NCBI GenBank assembly: GCA_964551995.1
Contig: CAZKFD010000017.1
Span: forward strand, 1 to 64,000
Direction: 5' to 3'
Length of the DNA stretch: 64,000 nt
Source of the DNA: DATKJS01 sp964551995
GTDB lineage: Bacteria; Acidobacteriota; Aminicenantia; Aminicenantales; Saccharicenantaceae
The position numbers were made by a program, and so were the translations under genes. Below, one piece after another: positions 26,501 through 34,739 of this stretch; position 1 is the first letter of the stretch, and every line of letters starts with the position of its first letter. The notes beneath the pieces were generated by a model. That model did not search any database and had not been told where the DNA came from. It was given only the letters and a program-made list of their open reading frames with translations.

Positions 26501-27955
26501 GTGAACGAAGACGAACGTCAGGTCAAGCAGATCACTCCGAAGAGCGAGGATTTTTCACGCTGGTATATCGAGATCGTCCAGAAAGCCGAGCTGGCCGACT
26601 ACACGCCGATGAAGGGCATAATGGTCATCCGCCCCCACGGCTACGCCGTTTGGGAGCATATCCAGAGGCTGATGGACCAGCGCATCAAGGCCACCGGTCA
26701 CGTCAACGCCTATTTCCCCTTGTTCATCCCCGAGAGCTTCCTCAAGAAGGAGGCCGAGCACGTGGCCGGCTTTTCCCCTGAAGTCGCCTGGGTGACCGTT
26801 GGCGGTAAGGAAGAGCTCGAGGAGCGGCTGGCCGTCCGGCCGACATCGGAGGCCATCATCGGCCATATGTACTCCAAGTGGATCAAGTCCTACCGGGACT
26901 TGCCGGTCCTCTACAACCAGTGGGCCAACATCGTCCGCTGGGAAAGGGTCACACGGCCGTTCCTCCGCACGACCGAGTTCCTGTGGCAGGAGGGGCACAC
27001 CTGCCATGAAACTGCCGAGGAGGCCGAGGCCGAGACACTCCGGATTCTCGAGCTCTACAGGGAATTCTGCGAGACGGAGCTAGCCATCCCCGTGATTTCC
27101 GGCCGCAAGAGCGTCCGCGAGAAGTTCGCGGGGGCACAAATGACTTATGCGATCGAGGCCCTGATGTCGGACGGCAAAGCGCTGCAAATGGGCACCTCCC
27201 ACAACCTCGGCCAGCATTTCTCCAAGGCCTTCGACATCAGGTTTGAGGATCGCAACCAGAAACTCCAATATGTCTGGCAGACCTCGTGGGGCACGACGAC
27301 GCGCATGATCGGGGCCCTGATCATGGTCCACGGCGACGATTCCGGGCTCCGCTTCCCGCCGCACGTTGCTCCGGTCCAGGCCGTCATCGTGCCGATCTCC
27401 GTCGGCGATTGGAAGACCACGGTCCTGCCCGTTGGCGAGCGCGTGCTCGGGGCGCTTCGGAAAGCCGGCGTCCGGACCCATCTCGACTCGGCCGAAGAGA
27501 CGACGCCGGGCTGGAAATTCTCGGAATACGAGATGCGGGGCGTGCCGCTGCGCGTCGAGATCGGCCCGCGGGACGTCAAGGCGGGCCAAGCGGTTCTCGT
27601 GCGACGCGACACCCGCGCCAAGAGTGCGGTGCCGATTGCGGATCTTCCTGTCCGGGTTCCCGCTCTTCTTGAGGAGATCCAGGGCGGTCTGCTCGAGGAG
27701 GCCCGGACTTTTATGGCCGCCAACACCCGCGATGCGAAGACCTATGACGAGTTCAAGGACATCATGGAAACCAAGCGGGGCTTCGTTAGGGCCGTGTGGT
27801 GTGGAGACGAGGACTGTGAGGACAAGATCAAGGACGAGACGCTGGCGACGGTCCGCGTCATCCCGCTCGACGGCGAGGACGGGCGGGCAGACGGGACTTG
27901 CGTGTGCTGCGGCCGGCCGGGGAGCACGGTTGCCTATTTCGCCCGCGCCTATTGA
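26501..27955 (+). CDS. proS: prolyl-tRNA synthetase, archaeal/eukaryote type
   Basis: A 484 aa class II synthetase charging tRNA-Pro. It is the short archaeal/eukaryote-type form without the bacterial editing insertion: YTPMKGIMVIRPHGYAVWEH, LAVRPTSEAIIGHMYSKWIK (motif 2 region), RTTEFLWQEGHTCH, an anticodon-binding domain (APVQAVIVPI onward), and a C-terminal zinc-type extension with WCGDEDCEDKIK, TCVCCGR and a terminal Tyr. Start GTG 26501 follows GGAGATGGCGAG; the open frame upstream has no family similarity. First gene of an operon with pcm and a DUF192 protein. Confidence 0.95.
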   Translation: MNEDERQVKQITPKSEDFSRWYIEIVQKAELADYTPMKGIMVIRPHGYAVWEHIQRLMDQRIKATGHVNAYFPLFIPESFLKKEAEHVAGFSPEVAWVTVGGKEELEERLAVRPTSEAIIGHMYSKWIKSYRDLPVLYNQWANIVRWERVTRPFLRTTEFLWQEGHTCHETAEEAEAETLRILELYREFCETELAIPVISGRKSVREKFAGAQMTYAIEALMSDGKALQMGTSHNLGQHFSKAFDIRFEDRNQKLQYVWQTSWGTTTRMIGALIMVHGDDSGLRFPPHVAPVQAVIVPISVGDWKTTVLPVGERVLGALRKAGVRTHLDSAEETTPGWKFSEYEMRGVPLRVEIGPRDVKAGQAVLVRRDTRAKSAVPIADLPVRVPALLEEIQGGLLEEARTFMAANTRDAKTYDEFKDIMETKRGFVRAVWCGDEDCEDKIKDETLATVRVIPLDGEDGRADGTCVCCGRPGSTVAYFARAY

Positions 27956-27989
27956 GGGGCCCGCACTTCCGTCCGGACCTCGGGGGACC

Positions 27990-28631
27990 ATGGAACAGGA
28001 TTACGGGTTCGCGGCTGAGCGCCTGAGGATGGTGGAGACTCAGATCCGGGCCCGGGGCGTCCGGGATCCGAGAGTGCTCGGGGCCATGGAAAAAGTGCCC
28101 CGCCATCTCTTCGTCCCCGAAGCCCTGAGAAGCTCGGCCTATGCCGACGAGCCGCTCCCGATCGGAGAAGGCCAAACCATTTCCCAGCCCTACATCGTTG
28201 CCTACATGACTGAGGCTTTGGAACTCCGGGGAGGGGAGCGGGTCCTCGAGATCGGCACGGGCTCGGGATACCAGACCGCGGTGCTGGCGGAGCTGGCGCG
28301 TGACATCTGTACCGTGGAGCTCATCGGGGCCCTTTCCGAGCGGGCGCGGGAGAGGCTTCGCGAGCTGGGCTACCGAAACATCCGTTTCCATGTCGGCGAT
28401 GGTGCCAAGGGCTGGCCCGAGCCGGCCGCCGCTTTCGAGGCCATCATCGTCACCGCGGCCCCGGCCAGCGTGCCGGAGGAGCTCGAGCGCCAGCTAGTCC
28501 CCTTGGGGACGATGATCATTCCCGTGGGAACCGGGTTTCAAGAGCTCGTGCGCATTCGGAGGAGAAAAAAGGGGCTGAGGCGGGAGAGGCTGCTTGGCGT
28601 CCGCTTCGTTCCTCTGGTCAAAGCCGATTGA
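27990..28631 (+). CDS. pcm: protein-L-isoaspartate O-methyltransferase
   Basis: A 213 aa SAM-dependent repair enzyme for isoaspartyl residues. Motifs: VPRHLFVPEALRSSAYADEP near the N terminus, the PCMT block EGQTISQPYIVAYMTEAL, SAM-binding VLEIGTGSGYQTAVLAEL, and the post-motif ITAAPASVP-like VTAAPASVPEEL. The ATG at 27990 is 34 bases after proS; the longer open frame overlapping proS is a shadow. Confidence 0.96.
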   Translation: MEQDYGFAAERLRMVETQIRARGVRDPRVLGAMEKVPRHLFVPEALRSSAYADEPLPIGEGQTISQPYIVAYMTEALELRGGERVLEIGTGSGYQTAVLAELARDICTVELIGALSERARERLRELGYRNIRFHVGDGAKGWPEPAAAFEAIIVTAAPASVPEELERQLVPLGTMIIPVGTGFQELVRIRRRKKGLRRERLLGVRFVPLVKAD

Positions 28632-28642
28632 AGGCTGAAAGG

Positions 28643-29146
28643 ATGATGATGATGTTCCATACGCATTTTCGCATCCTCAGAGCCGGGCTACCGGTCCTGC
28701 TGTGTTTGGCCTTCGCCCTTCACGGGAACTGCCAGGGGAGGGAGCGGGATAAGTACGTCAAGGTCTTCCTTCCCGACGGAAAAGCGGTGACGGCGGAGCT
28801 CGCGGTCACCGAAGAGGAACGGGCCCGCGGCCTAATGTTTCGGGAGACCATTGCCCCCGACGAGGCCATGCTCTTCGTATTCCAGAGCGAGGACGTTCAG
28901 TCCTTCTGGATGAAAAACACGCTTGTCCCTCTCGACATGCTCTGGCTTGACAGCCAGAAGCGGGTTATTTTCATCGCGGCCGACGTCCCGCCCTGCCGGG
29001 AGGATCCCTGTCCCTCCTACGGGCCGGAGAAACCGGCGCGGTACGTCCTCGAGCTCAAAGGAGGCGTCGCCGCCGCTCACGGGATCAGGACCAACGACCG
29101 GCTCGAGTTCGTCCTGCCGGAGTGGGTCTTCAAAGGCCTGCGTTGA
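28643..29146 (+). CDS. exported DUF192 protein
   Basis: About 167 aa. A Sec signal peptide (LRAGLPVLLCLAFALHG) is followed by a DUF192 domain with its hallmarks: VTEEERARGLMFRE, MLFVFQSEDVQSFWMKNTLV, PLDMLWLD, and VLELKGGVAAAHGI. DUF192 proteins are small beta-barrel exported proteins of unclear function. Four consecutive ATG codons (28643-28654) follow AAAGG, so the exact start is ambiguous; the third or fourth has the best SD spacing. It overlaps nothing and begins 11 bases after the pcm stop. Confidence 0.9.
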   Translation: MMMMFHTHFRILRAGLPVLLCLAFALHGNCQGRERDKYVKVFLPDGKAVTAELAVTEEERARGLMFRETIAPDEAMLFVFQSEDVQSFWMKNTLVPLDMLWLDSQKRVIFIAADVPPCREDPCPSYGPEKPARYVLELKGGVAAAHGIRTNDRLEFVLPEWVFKGLR

Positions 29147-29161
29147 CAGGCGGGGCGGGGC

Positions 29162-29698
29162 TCAGGAGGCTTTTTCTTTTTCTCCGTAGTGCGTGATCTT
29201 GGGGAGCTTCTCCGGATCCTGTCCGTAGAAAAAGAGCCACTTGTCGTAGGTTTCTTGGTCGTTATAGATGCGCACCGACTGCTTTTGAGAGGGGCTGGCG
29301 ACGCCCAGCACGACCGGCTGCTCGACGGAGGGGAGGAGCTTTTCGGGCACGAGAAGGACCTCCTGCTGCGCTCCGCTCGCGCCGCCGGCCGCCGAAGGGG
29401 TCGTCCCGGGATTAAGAACGACGTTCCATTCCCCGGTGGTTGTCATCGGATCCTTGTAGAGCTTGCGGATGCATCTCTTTTCCAGGAGCTCTTTCAGGCT
29501 GGACGGGTAGCGGCCGGGATTCTTGAGGAGATAGAGGCGCACCGCCTCGACATATTGGTTCCCCCGAAAGATGAGCTCCTCCTCCTGTTCCCGGCGGAGT
29601 TGCGTCTGCCAGACAGGGACGGCGACCAGCAGGCCGACGGAGAGGGCGAAAATCGCCAGCATCAGCATGATGACGAGGTATCCGCGCTTCGTGTTCAT
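29162..29698 (-). CDS. pseudopilin-like protein with atypical prepilin leader
   Basis: A 178 aa protein with a pilin-like N-terminal hydrophobic helix (RGYLVIMLMLAIFALSVGLL) after a short basic leader. The usual Glu at +5 is missing. A helix LIFRGNQYVEAVRLYL, a Tyr-Pro-Ser segment (YPSSLKELL) and the KDPMT motif match the two pseudopilin genes upstream (30144 and 29736). It is probably a minor or specialised pseudopilin of a type II secretion-like system whose other parts are not in this window. Confidence 0.75.
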   Translation of the reverse strand: MNTKRGYLVIMLMLAIFALSVGLLVAVPVWQTQLRREQEEELIFRGNQYVEAVRLYLLKNPGRYPSSLKELLEKRCIRKLYKDPMTTTGEWNVVLNPGTTPSAAGGASGAQQEVLLVPEKLLPSVEQPVVLGVASPSQKQSVRIYNDQETYDKWLFFYGQDPEKLPKITHYGEKEKAS

Positions 29699-29735
29699 GA
29701 ACCTTTGCCCAAGCCGGCCCTCTCCGGATCCGGAA

Positions 29736-30140
29736 TCACCACGTGTTGTAGAGCGTCCCGTCGATCGGGGATTTTTGGTCCGACCCCGACTTGACGTCGA
29801 TCACGCCAAGGGTATCGGGCAGGACATACTCGTCGGCAGGAGGCGTCTCACGGACTTCTACCCACGTTGTCGCGGACTTCGTCATGGGATCGGTGGGGAT
29901 CATGCGGAGGTAGCCGTCCTGGACGAGCGCGTCCAGAGATGCGGGGTACTTGTCCTTGTCCTGATAGTACTGGTCGATCAGCTTGCGGAACTCGAACAGG
30001 TCTTCCCGGAGGACAGACTCCCGGGCCTTGACCAGGGAATACTTGTACTGAGGGAGGCCCAAGGCGACGAGGATGCCGATCAGCGTGAAGACAATTACCA
30101 TTTCGATCAGCGTGAAGCCCCGTCCGGTCCGTGCCGTCAT
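29736..30140 (-). CDS. type II secretion-type pseudopilin (GspG-like)
   Basis: A 134 aa prepilin with leader TARTGRG, cleavage before FTLIEMVIVFTLIGILVALG with Glu at +5. The globular part has KDKYPASLDALVQDGYLRM, PTDPMTKSATTW and a C terminus DGTLYNTW. The major-pseudopilin layout (GspG) is clear. Only 3 bases separate it from the preceding pseudopilin gene. Confidence 0.87.
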   Translation of the reverse strand: MTARTGRGFTLIEMVIVFTLIGILVALGLPQYKYSLVKARESVLREDLFEFRKLIDQYYQDKDKYPASLDALVQDGYLRMIPTDPMTKSATTWVEVRETPPADEYVLPDTLGVIDVKSGSDQKSPIDGTLYNTW

Positions 30141-30143
30141 CGT

Positions 30144-30635
30144 TCACCAGTCCTTGTACAGCGTACCGTCCAGAGCCTTGCCCTGGCTCTTGGTGTAGAT
30201 GTCATACACGTTTTCTCCGCCCCACTTATCCGAGTCGTGAGGGTCCTGGTAGGACCTCAACCCCCAATCGAAGGAGTCGGTCATGGGATCCTTGGGAATC
30301 CGGCGGAGGAACTTGACGATCTTCTTCCCTTTGGATTGGGTGTCCGCCTGACCCTGGGCCTCGAGCTCGACACCATTGACCAGGACGTCCAGGGTCGGCG
30401 GGTAACCCTCGGTGTTCTCCTTGACTTCGATCTTCTTTTCGTCGGAGAGCTTCTTGTAGGCGTCGATGGCCTCGCGCATCAGGCGCAGGTCCTGGCGCAG
30501 CTCGATCTCGTGCTCCCGCTGGGCGGCCATCTTGCTGAGCGGCAGGATGGCCCAGGCGACGATGGAGAGGATGGCCAGGACGACAAGCATCTCCACCAGT
30601 GTGAACCCGCTCCGGGCGGAGTCGTGAGCCGTCAT
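30144..30635 (-). CDS. type II secretion-type pseudopilin (GspG-like)
   Basis: A 163 aa prepilin: short leader ending RSG, then FTLVEMLVVLAILSIVAWAI with Glu at +5. A helical stem (LRQDLRLMREAIDAYKKL), GYPPTLDVLVNG, RIPKDPMTDSFDW and a C terminus DGTLYKDW follow. It shares the DPMT and DGTLY elements with the next gene, implying duplication. It begins 19 bases after the pnp stop, so it may be read from the rpsO-pnp transcript. Confidence 0.87.
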   Translation of the reverse strand: MTAHDSARSGFTLVEMLVVLAILSIVAWAILPLSKMAAQREHEIELRQDLRLMREAIDAYKKLSDEKKIEVKENTEGYPPTLDVLVNGVELEAQGQADTQSKGKKIVKFLRRIPKDPMTDSFDWGLRSYQDPHDSDKWGGENVYDIYTKSQGKALDGTLYKDW

Positions 30636-30654
30636 CCGGTCGGCCTCTTATGCG

Positions 30655-32838
30655 TCAATATCTTTTTCGTCGGTCCTTGGGGCGATTTGTTGAATGGTCC
30701 CGGTGCGGCCGCCTCGGGGGAGCGGGGGAAGGGGAACCGCCCTCGGCCGCAGAATCCTCCTCGAGGGCCTTCTTGCTTAGCCGGATCTTGTTATCCACCG
30801 GGTCGATGCTGACGACTTTGACCGTGACCGTGTCGCCGAGCTTGAGAACGTCCCGGATGCTGTTGATCCGGTACGGGGCGACCTCCGAAATGTGGAGGAG
30901 ACCGACGAGATTCGGCATGATCTCGACGAAGGCCCCGTATTCCTCGATCCGCACGACCTTGCCTGTGTAGGTCTGGCCGAGCTCGGCCTCGGCCGTCAAG
31001 TCCAGGATCATCTGCTTGGCGCGCTCCGCCGCGGCCATATCCGGCGAGGCAATGACGATCCGGCCGTCGTCCTCGATGTCGATCTTGGCCCCGGTTTGGC
31101 TGACGATCTTCTTGATGATCTTCCCCGCCGGGCCGATGACCTCGCTGACCTTCTCGGGATTGATCGATACGATCAGGATGCGGGGCGCGTAGACGGATAT
31201 CTCGGGCCGGGGGGCGGCGATGGCCTCCTTCATGCGGGCCAGCACGGTCAGGCGCGCCGCCCGGGACTTGGCGACGATCTCCCGGAGCATCGGCAGCGTA
31301 ACGCACGGGATCTTGAGGTCGAGCTGGATGGCCGTGACGCCCTTCTCCGTGCCCGCCATCTTGAAGTCCATATCGCCGTGGTGGTCTTCGAGGCCGGCGA
31401 TGTCCGTTAGGATGGCGTATCGACCGCCTTCCGAGACGAGCCCCATGGCAATGCCCGCGACGGCGGCCTTCAGGGGCACGCCGGCGTCCATCAGAGCCAG
31501 AATCCCGCCGCACACCGTGGCCATCGAGGAGGAGCCATTCGATTCCAGAATGTCGGAAACGATCCGGATTGTGTAGGGGAACTGATCGTCGGGTGGGACG
31601 ACCGGCAGGATGGATTTCTCAGCCAGGACCCCGTGCCCGATCTCCCGCCGCCCGGGGGCCCGGAGAAAGCCCACTTCGCCGACGGAGAACGGCGGGAAAT
31701 TATAATGGAGCATGAACTTCTTCATGGACTCGTCGCCGAGGCTGTCGAGGCGCTGGGCGTCTTCCACGGTCCCCAGCGTGACCGTCGCCAAGGACTGGGT
31801 CTCGCCCCTCGTGAAGAGCGCCGAGCCGTGCGTCCTGGGCAGCGGTCCGACGTCGATCGTAATCGGACGAATCTCGTCGAAGCCGCGGCCGTCCACCCTC
31901 AGGCGCCCGTTCAGGACGAGGTTCCGGAGGAGCTTCTCCTCCAGCTTGTAAAAGAGGCTTTGGGCCTCGGCCCGCTCGTCTTCGTTGTCCTCCGGAATCT
32001 GGGCGAGTATCTTCTCCAGGACCGCGGCTCCAGCCGCCTCGCTGGCCTTCTTGCCCTTGACTTGCATGGCATCGAGCAGCGCGGGCCCGTGCTCGGCTTC
32101 CATCCGGGCCAACTTCTCGAGCACGAGGACCGGGGGTGTGAATGTCCGCTTTTGTACTCCGAGCCGGGCGTAGAGGTCTTTTTGGGCCTGGATAATCTTC
32201 TGGTTCGCCTCGTGAGCGGCCGCCAGGCCTTCGAGGATCCTCTCCTCCTCGACCTCCCGGGACCCGCACTCGATCATGATGATCCCGCTCTCGTTGCTCA
32301 CGACGGTCATGTTGACGGGGCTCGCCTCGAGCTCGCTGGCCCTGGGGTTAACGACATAGCGGCCGTCGACGATCCCGACTTTCACCGCCCCGAGAGGGGT
32401 CGTGAACGGGATGTCCGAAAAGTAGAGGGCGGCCGAGGCGCCGATCACGCCCAGCGTGTCGGGCTCGTTTTCCAGGTCGGCGGAGAGGAGGAGGCCCACG
32501 ATCTGCGTGTCAAAGAAATAGCCGTCGGGGAACAGGGGTCGGACGGGCCGGTCGATGAGCCGGGCGACCAGGATCTCCCGCTCCGACGGCCGTCCCTCCC
32601 GCTTGAAGAACCCGCCGGGAATCTTGCCGGCGGCGTAGGTGTTCTCGCGATAGTCCACGATGAGAGGGAGAAACGTCTTCGTGTCCTTTTTCTCCTTCCG
32701 GGAGGTCGCCGTGACGAGCATGATCGTATCACCGTAGCGCACCAGGGCCGAGCCGTCGGCCTGCTTGGCGACTTTTCCGAGCTCTATGGACAGGGTCCGG
32801 TTGTTGATTTCTAGACGGATAGTGTCGAGCATGGTCAT
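30655..32838 (-). CDS. pnp: polyribonucleotide nucleotidyltransferase
   Basis: PNPase, 727 aa (family about 700), a 3'-5' phosphorolytic exoribonuclease of the RNA degradosome. Two RNase PH domains (about 5-230 and 310-550; GDTIMLVTATSRKEKKDT, RGETQSLATVTLGT, ILESNGSSSMATVCGG), a KH domain (VIGPAGKIIKKIV) and an S1 domain (YTGKVVRIEEYGAFVEIMPN) are in standard order. The start ATG is 32838 or 32832, preceded by GGGAA; the longer open frame overlaps rpsO. The rpsO-pnp order is the classical one. Confidence 0.97.
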   Translation of the reverse strand: MTMLDTIRLEINNRTLSIELGKVAKQADGSALVRYGDTIMLVTATSRKEKKDTKTFLPLIVDYRENTYAAGKIPGGFFKREGRPSEREILVARLIDRPVRPLFPDGYFFDTQIVGLLLSADLENEPDTLGVIGASAALYFSDIPFTTPLGAVKVGIVDGRYVVNPRASELEASPVNMTVVSNESGIIMIECGSREVEEERILEGLAAAHEANQKIIQAQKDLYARLGVQKRTFTPPVLVLEKLARMEAEHGPALLDAMQVKGKKASEAAGAAVLEKILAQIPEDNEDERAEAQSLFYKLEEKLLRNLVLNGRLRVDGRGFDEIRPITIDVGPLPRTHGSALFTRGETQSLATVTLGTVEDAQRLDSLGDESMKKFMLHYNFPPFSVGEVGFLRAPGRREIGHGVLAEKSILPVVPPDDQFPYTIRIVSDILESNGSSSMATVCGGILALMDAGVPLKAAVAGIAMGLVSEGGRYAILTDIAGLEDHHGDMDFKMAGTEKGVTAIQLDLKIPCVTLPMLREIVAKSRAARLTVLARMKEAIAAPRPEISVYAPRILIVSINPEKVSEVIGPAGKIIKKIVSQTGAKIDIEDDGRIVIASPDMAAAERAKQMILDLTAEAELGQTYTGKVVRIEEYGAFVEIMPNLVGLLHISEVAPYRINSIRDVLKLGDTVTVKVVSIDPVDNKIRLSKKALEEDSAAEGGSPSPAPPRRPHRDHSTNRPKDRRKRY

Positions 32839-32854
32839 TTCCCGGGGGGCCGGG

Positions 32855-33121
32855 CTACTTGCGCAGGCCGAGCTTCTGGATGAGCTTTTCGTAGCGCCCG
32901 ACGTCCTGCTTCTTGATGTATTCGAGCAGCCTTTTTCTCTGGCCAACCATCTTCATGAGCCCGGTCCGGGACCCAAAGTCATTCTTGTGGGTGGAGAAAT
33001 GATTGACCAGGAGGTTGATCCGTTCGGTCAGAAGCGCGACCTGAACCTCCGGGGAGCCAGAATCAGAAGGATGAAACTGGTTGTCCTTGATGATCCTCGT
33101 CTTGTCTTCCTTGGTTAACAC
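32855..33121 (-). CDS. rpsO: 30S ribosomal protein S15
   Basis: An 88 aa S15, the expected size. Family blocks: DTGSPEVQ-type SDSGSPEVQVALLTERINLL, HFSTHKNDFGSRTGL, and RKRLLEYIKKQDVGRYEKLI. Start is GTG 33121 with AGGAG 11 bases upstream; the longer open frame has no S15 similarity. S15 binds 16S rRNA and in E. coli represses its own mRNA; I did not identify an operator. Confidence 0.97.
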   Translation of the reverse strand: MLTKEDKTRIIKDNQFHPSDSGSPEVQVALLTERINLLVNHFSTHKNDFGSRTGLMKMVGQRKRLLEYIKKQDVGRYEKLIQKLGLRK

Positions 33122-33170
33122 GTCTTCTCGTTCTCCTGTTTTTTCTCTTTTTTTATTATTTTTCGGCCTC

Positions 33171-33199
33171 ATTTTAGCAGAAATCGTGGGGAATGTAAA
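33171..33199 (-). promoter_or_regulatory. promoter of rpsO-pnp
   Basis: Minus strand: -35 TTTACA (33194-33199) and -10 TAAAAT (33171-33176), 17-base spacer, 5 of 6 each. The leader of about 43 bases is A/U-rich and carries AGGAG before the rpsO GTG. Confidence 0.7.
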
Positions 33200-33264
33200 C
33201 TTTTTCTTTGGGTTACGAATATGGGCCCGGCCCAGCCGGCCGGGGAAAAAGACCACTCGGCTGG

Positions 33265-33486
33265 TCAGGACGTCAGGGCTTTTTTGCGGGCCAGAAGCTG
33301 CCGAGCGTACTTGGAGATCAGGTTCCCCTGCTTTTCCCCGCATTCGGCCAGGCGGGCATCGAGCTCTGCCAGGCTGAGCTCGTTGATTTTCTTCTTCCTC
33401 GCCCCGGCCTCGGCCGCAGCGGGAGCCTCGGGAGCGGCCGGGGCCGCCGGCGCCTCTGGTTTGCGGGCGGCTTTTTTTTCAGGCAT
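33265..33486 (-). CDS. small Ala/Pro-rich protein of unknown function
   Basis: A 73 aa protein. An Ala/Pro/Glu-rich, low-complexity N-terminal half (PEAPAAPAAPEAPAAAEAG) leads into a basic helical C-terminal half (KKKINELSLAELDARLAECG, YARQLLARKKAL). The latter half faintly recalls the helical hairpin of ribosomal protein L29, but key L29 residues are absent and the context is wrong. The ATG at 33486 has AAAGGAA 8 bases upstream, which supports expression. Confidence 0.55.
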   Translation of the reverse strand: MPEKKAARKPEAPAAPAAPEAPAAAEAGARKKKINELSLAELDARLAECGEKQGNLISKYARQLLARKKALTS

Positions 33487-33729
33487 TGTCCGTTCCTTTC
33501 TGTTTCTTCACCGAGATAAACAAGGGAAGGGAAGTCAATTTATCAGATCCCGCCGAGAAAATCAACTCGGAATCCGCCTTTCTGAGCGGCCGGGTTTACA
33601 GACGCGCGCTTTTTATTTATATTGATTCTCCGGTTCGACATAAGAGGGTCGCGGCGGCGACCGGGAGGAACATTGATCGCAAACCGGCGCAAAGGTCTCC
33701 CCGCTGGAAGCGGGAGGGCGGGCGCGGGG

Positions 33730-34683
33730 ATGGTCCGTTCGTGGAGACCGGCGGCCGGGTGCGGCTTGATCTCCGGCGCCGTTTCGATGATCATTCTCCT
33801 GGCCTTTCCGGCCCTCGCCGCGGCCCGAACGGAAGAGGGCCTTCGGACTTCTTCAGGGATCACGGTCCGCATGGACTACTCCTCGCTTCAGCCCGGGGAG
33901 CCGCTCCTTTTCATCCTCGAGGGCCGATCCGACGTGCATGCCGCCGTCTTGAGGTTCCTGGGGAAGACCGTGGTCATGAGGCCCGCCAAGCCGGGTGGTG
34001 ACGCGCTGGCCTTCATGGGGATCGACCTGGACGTCAAGCCCGGGGAATACCCCATCGACATCCAGGTCGAGAAGACGGACGGGATTCTCGAGAAGGCCCA
34101 TAGAGACATCGCCATCCTGGAAAAGAAGTTCCCGAGCCAGAAGCTCTGGGTGAAGCAGGAGTACGCGACGCCGCCCCGGTCTTTGACGGAGAGGATCCGC
34201 CGGGAGTCGGAAATGGTGAGCCTGATCTTCAGCCTCGAGACACCGGAGTGGCTCGGGGACGGGGATTTCATCGCCCCGAATCCGGCCGAACACTGGCCGA
34301 ATTTCGGCCAGAGGCGGCTGACCAACAACGTCCTCAGGACCGTGCACACGGGCGTCGATGTCGAGGTGCCGTTCGGAGGACCCATCAAGGCCGTCAACGC
34401 CGGGCGGGTGGTCCTGGCCAGCCATCTCTATCTTTCCGGGATGACGGTCATCATCGACCACGGCCTCGGCGTCTTCAGCTTTTACGGCCACCTTTCGAAG
34501 ATCCTCATCAAGCCCGGCGAAAGAGTGGCCAAGGGTGAGGTCGTCGGAAACTGCGGGACGACGGGCCGCTCCACGGGTCCGCACCTCCATTGGTCCATGA
34601 GGATCCTGGACAGTCGGGTGGATCCGTATGAGATGCTGTCTCTTCCGATCCCGGGCGGGACGTCCTCCGCCCGGGGGAAGTGA
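33730..34683 (+). CDS. M23 family metallopeptidase
   Basis: A 317 aa exported peptidoglycan endopeptidase. A signal peptide or anchor (ISGAVSMIILLAFPALAAA) is followed by an Ig-like beta domain (about 45-130), a linker, and a C-terminal LytM/M23 domain (about 185-305) with zinc ligands in HTGVDVEVPFG and GPHLHWSM plus YGHLSKILIKPGERVAKGE. ATG 33730 (GGGAGG 11 bases upstream) gives a normal signal peptide; TTG 33673 with GGGAGG close by is an alternative start adding 19 residues. The preceding 240 bases hold no gene on the plus strand. Confidence 0.9.
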   Translation: MVRSWRPAAGCGLISGAVSMIILLAFPALAAARTEEGLRTSSGITVRMDYSSLQPGEPLLFILEGRSDVHAAVLRFLGKTVVMRPAKPGGDALAFMGIDLDVKPGEYPIDIQVEKTDGILEKAHRDIAILEKKFPSQKLWVKQEYATPPRSLTERIRRESEMVSLIFSLETPEWLGDGDFIAPNPAEHWPNFGQRRLTNNVLRTVHTGVDVEVPFGGPIKAVNAGRVVLASHLYLSGMTVIIDHGLGVFSFYGHLSKILIKPGERVAKGEVVGNCGTTGRSTGPHLHWSMRILDSRVDPYEMLSLPIPGGTSSARGK

Positions 34684-34698
34684 AGGGAACTTTTTTTG

Positions 34699-34728
34699 TT
34701 GAAAACCGTATCCAAGAAAGAATACACT
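34699..34728 (+). promoter_or_regulatory. promoter of the ABC transporter operon, start-codon proximal
   Basis: -35 TTGAAA (34699-34704), 18-base spacer, -10 TACACT (34723-34728). Eleven bases separate the -10 from the ATG at 34740, and no SD is present in them, consistent with a leaderless message. Confidence 0.5.
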
Positions 34729-34739
34729 AATCTACCCGT

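Noticed and set aside
33265..33486. Reading the small Ala-rich gene as ribosomal protein L29 (rpmC)
   Set aside because: Only the helical rhythm matches; conserved L29 residues are missing and rpmC belongs in the S10 operon.
34650..34697. Hairpin CCCGGGCGG/CCGCCCGGG followed by a T7 run, considered as a terminator for the M23 gene
   Set aside because: The stem lies within the last codons and the T-run starts 15 bases beyond it, too far for an intrinsic terminator; the T-run is instead just upstream of the ABC promoter.
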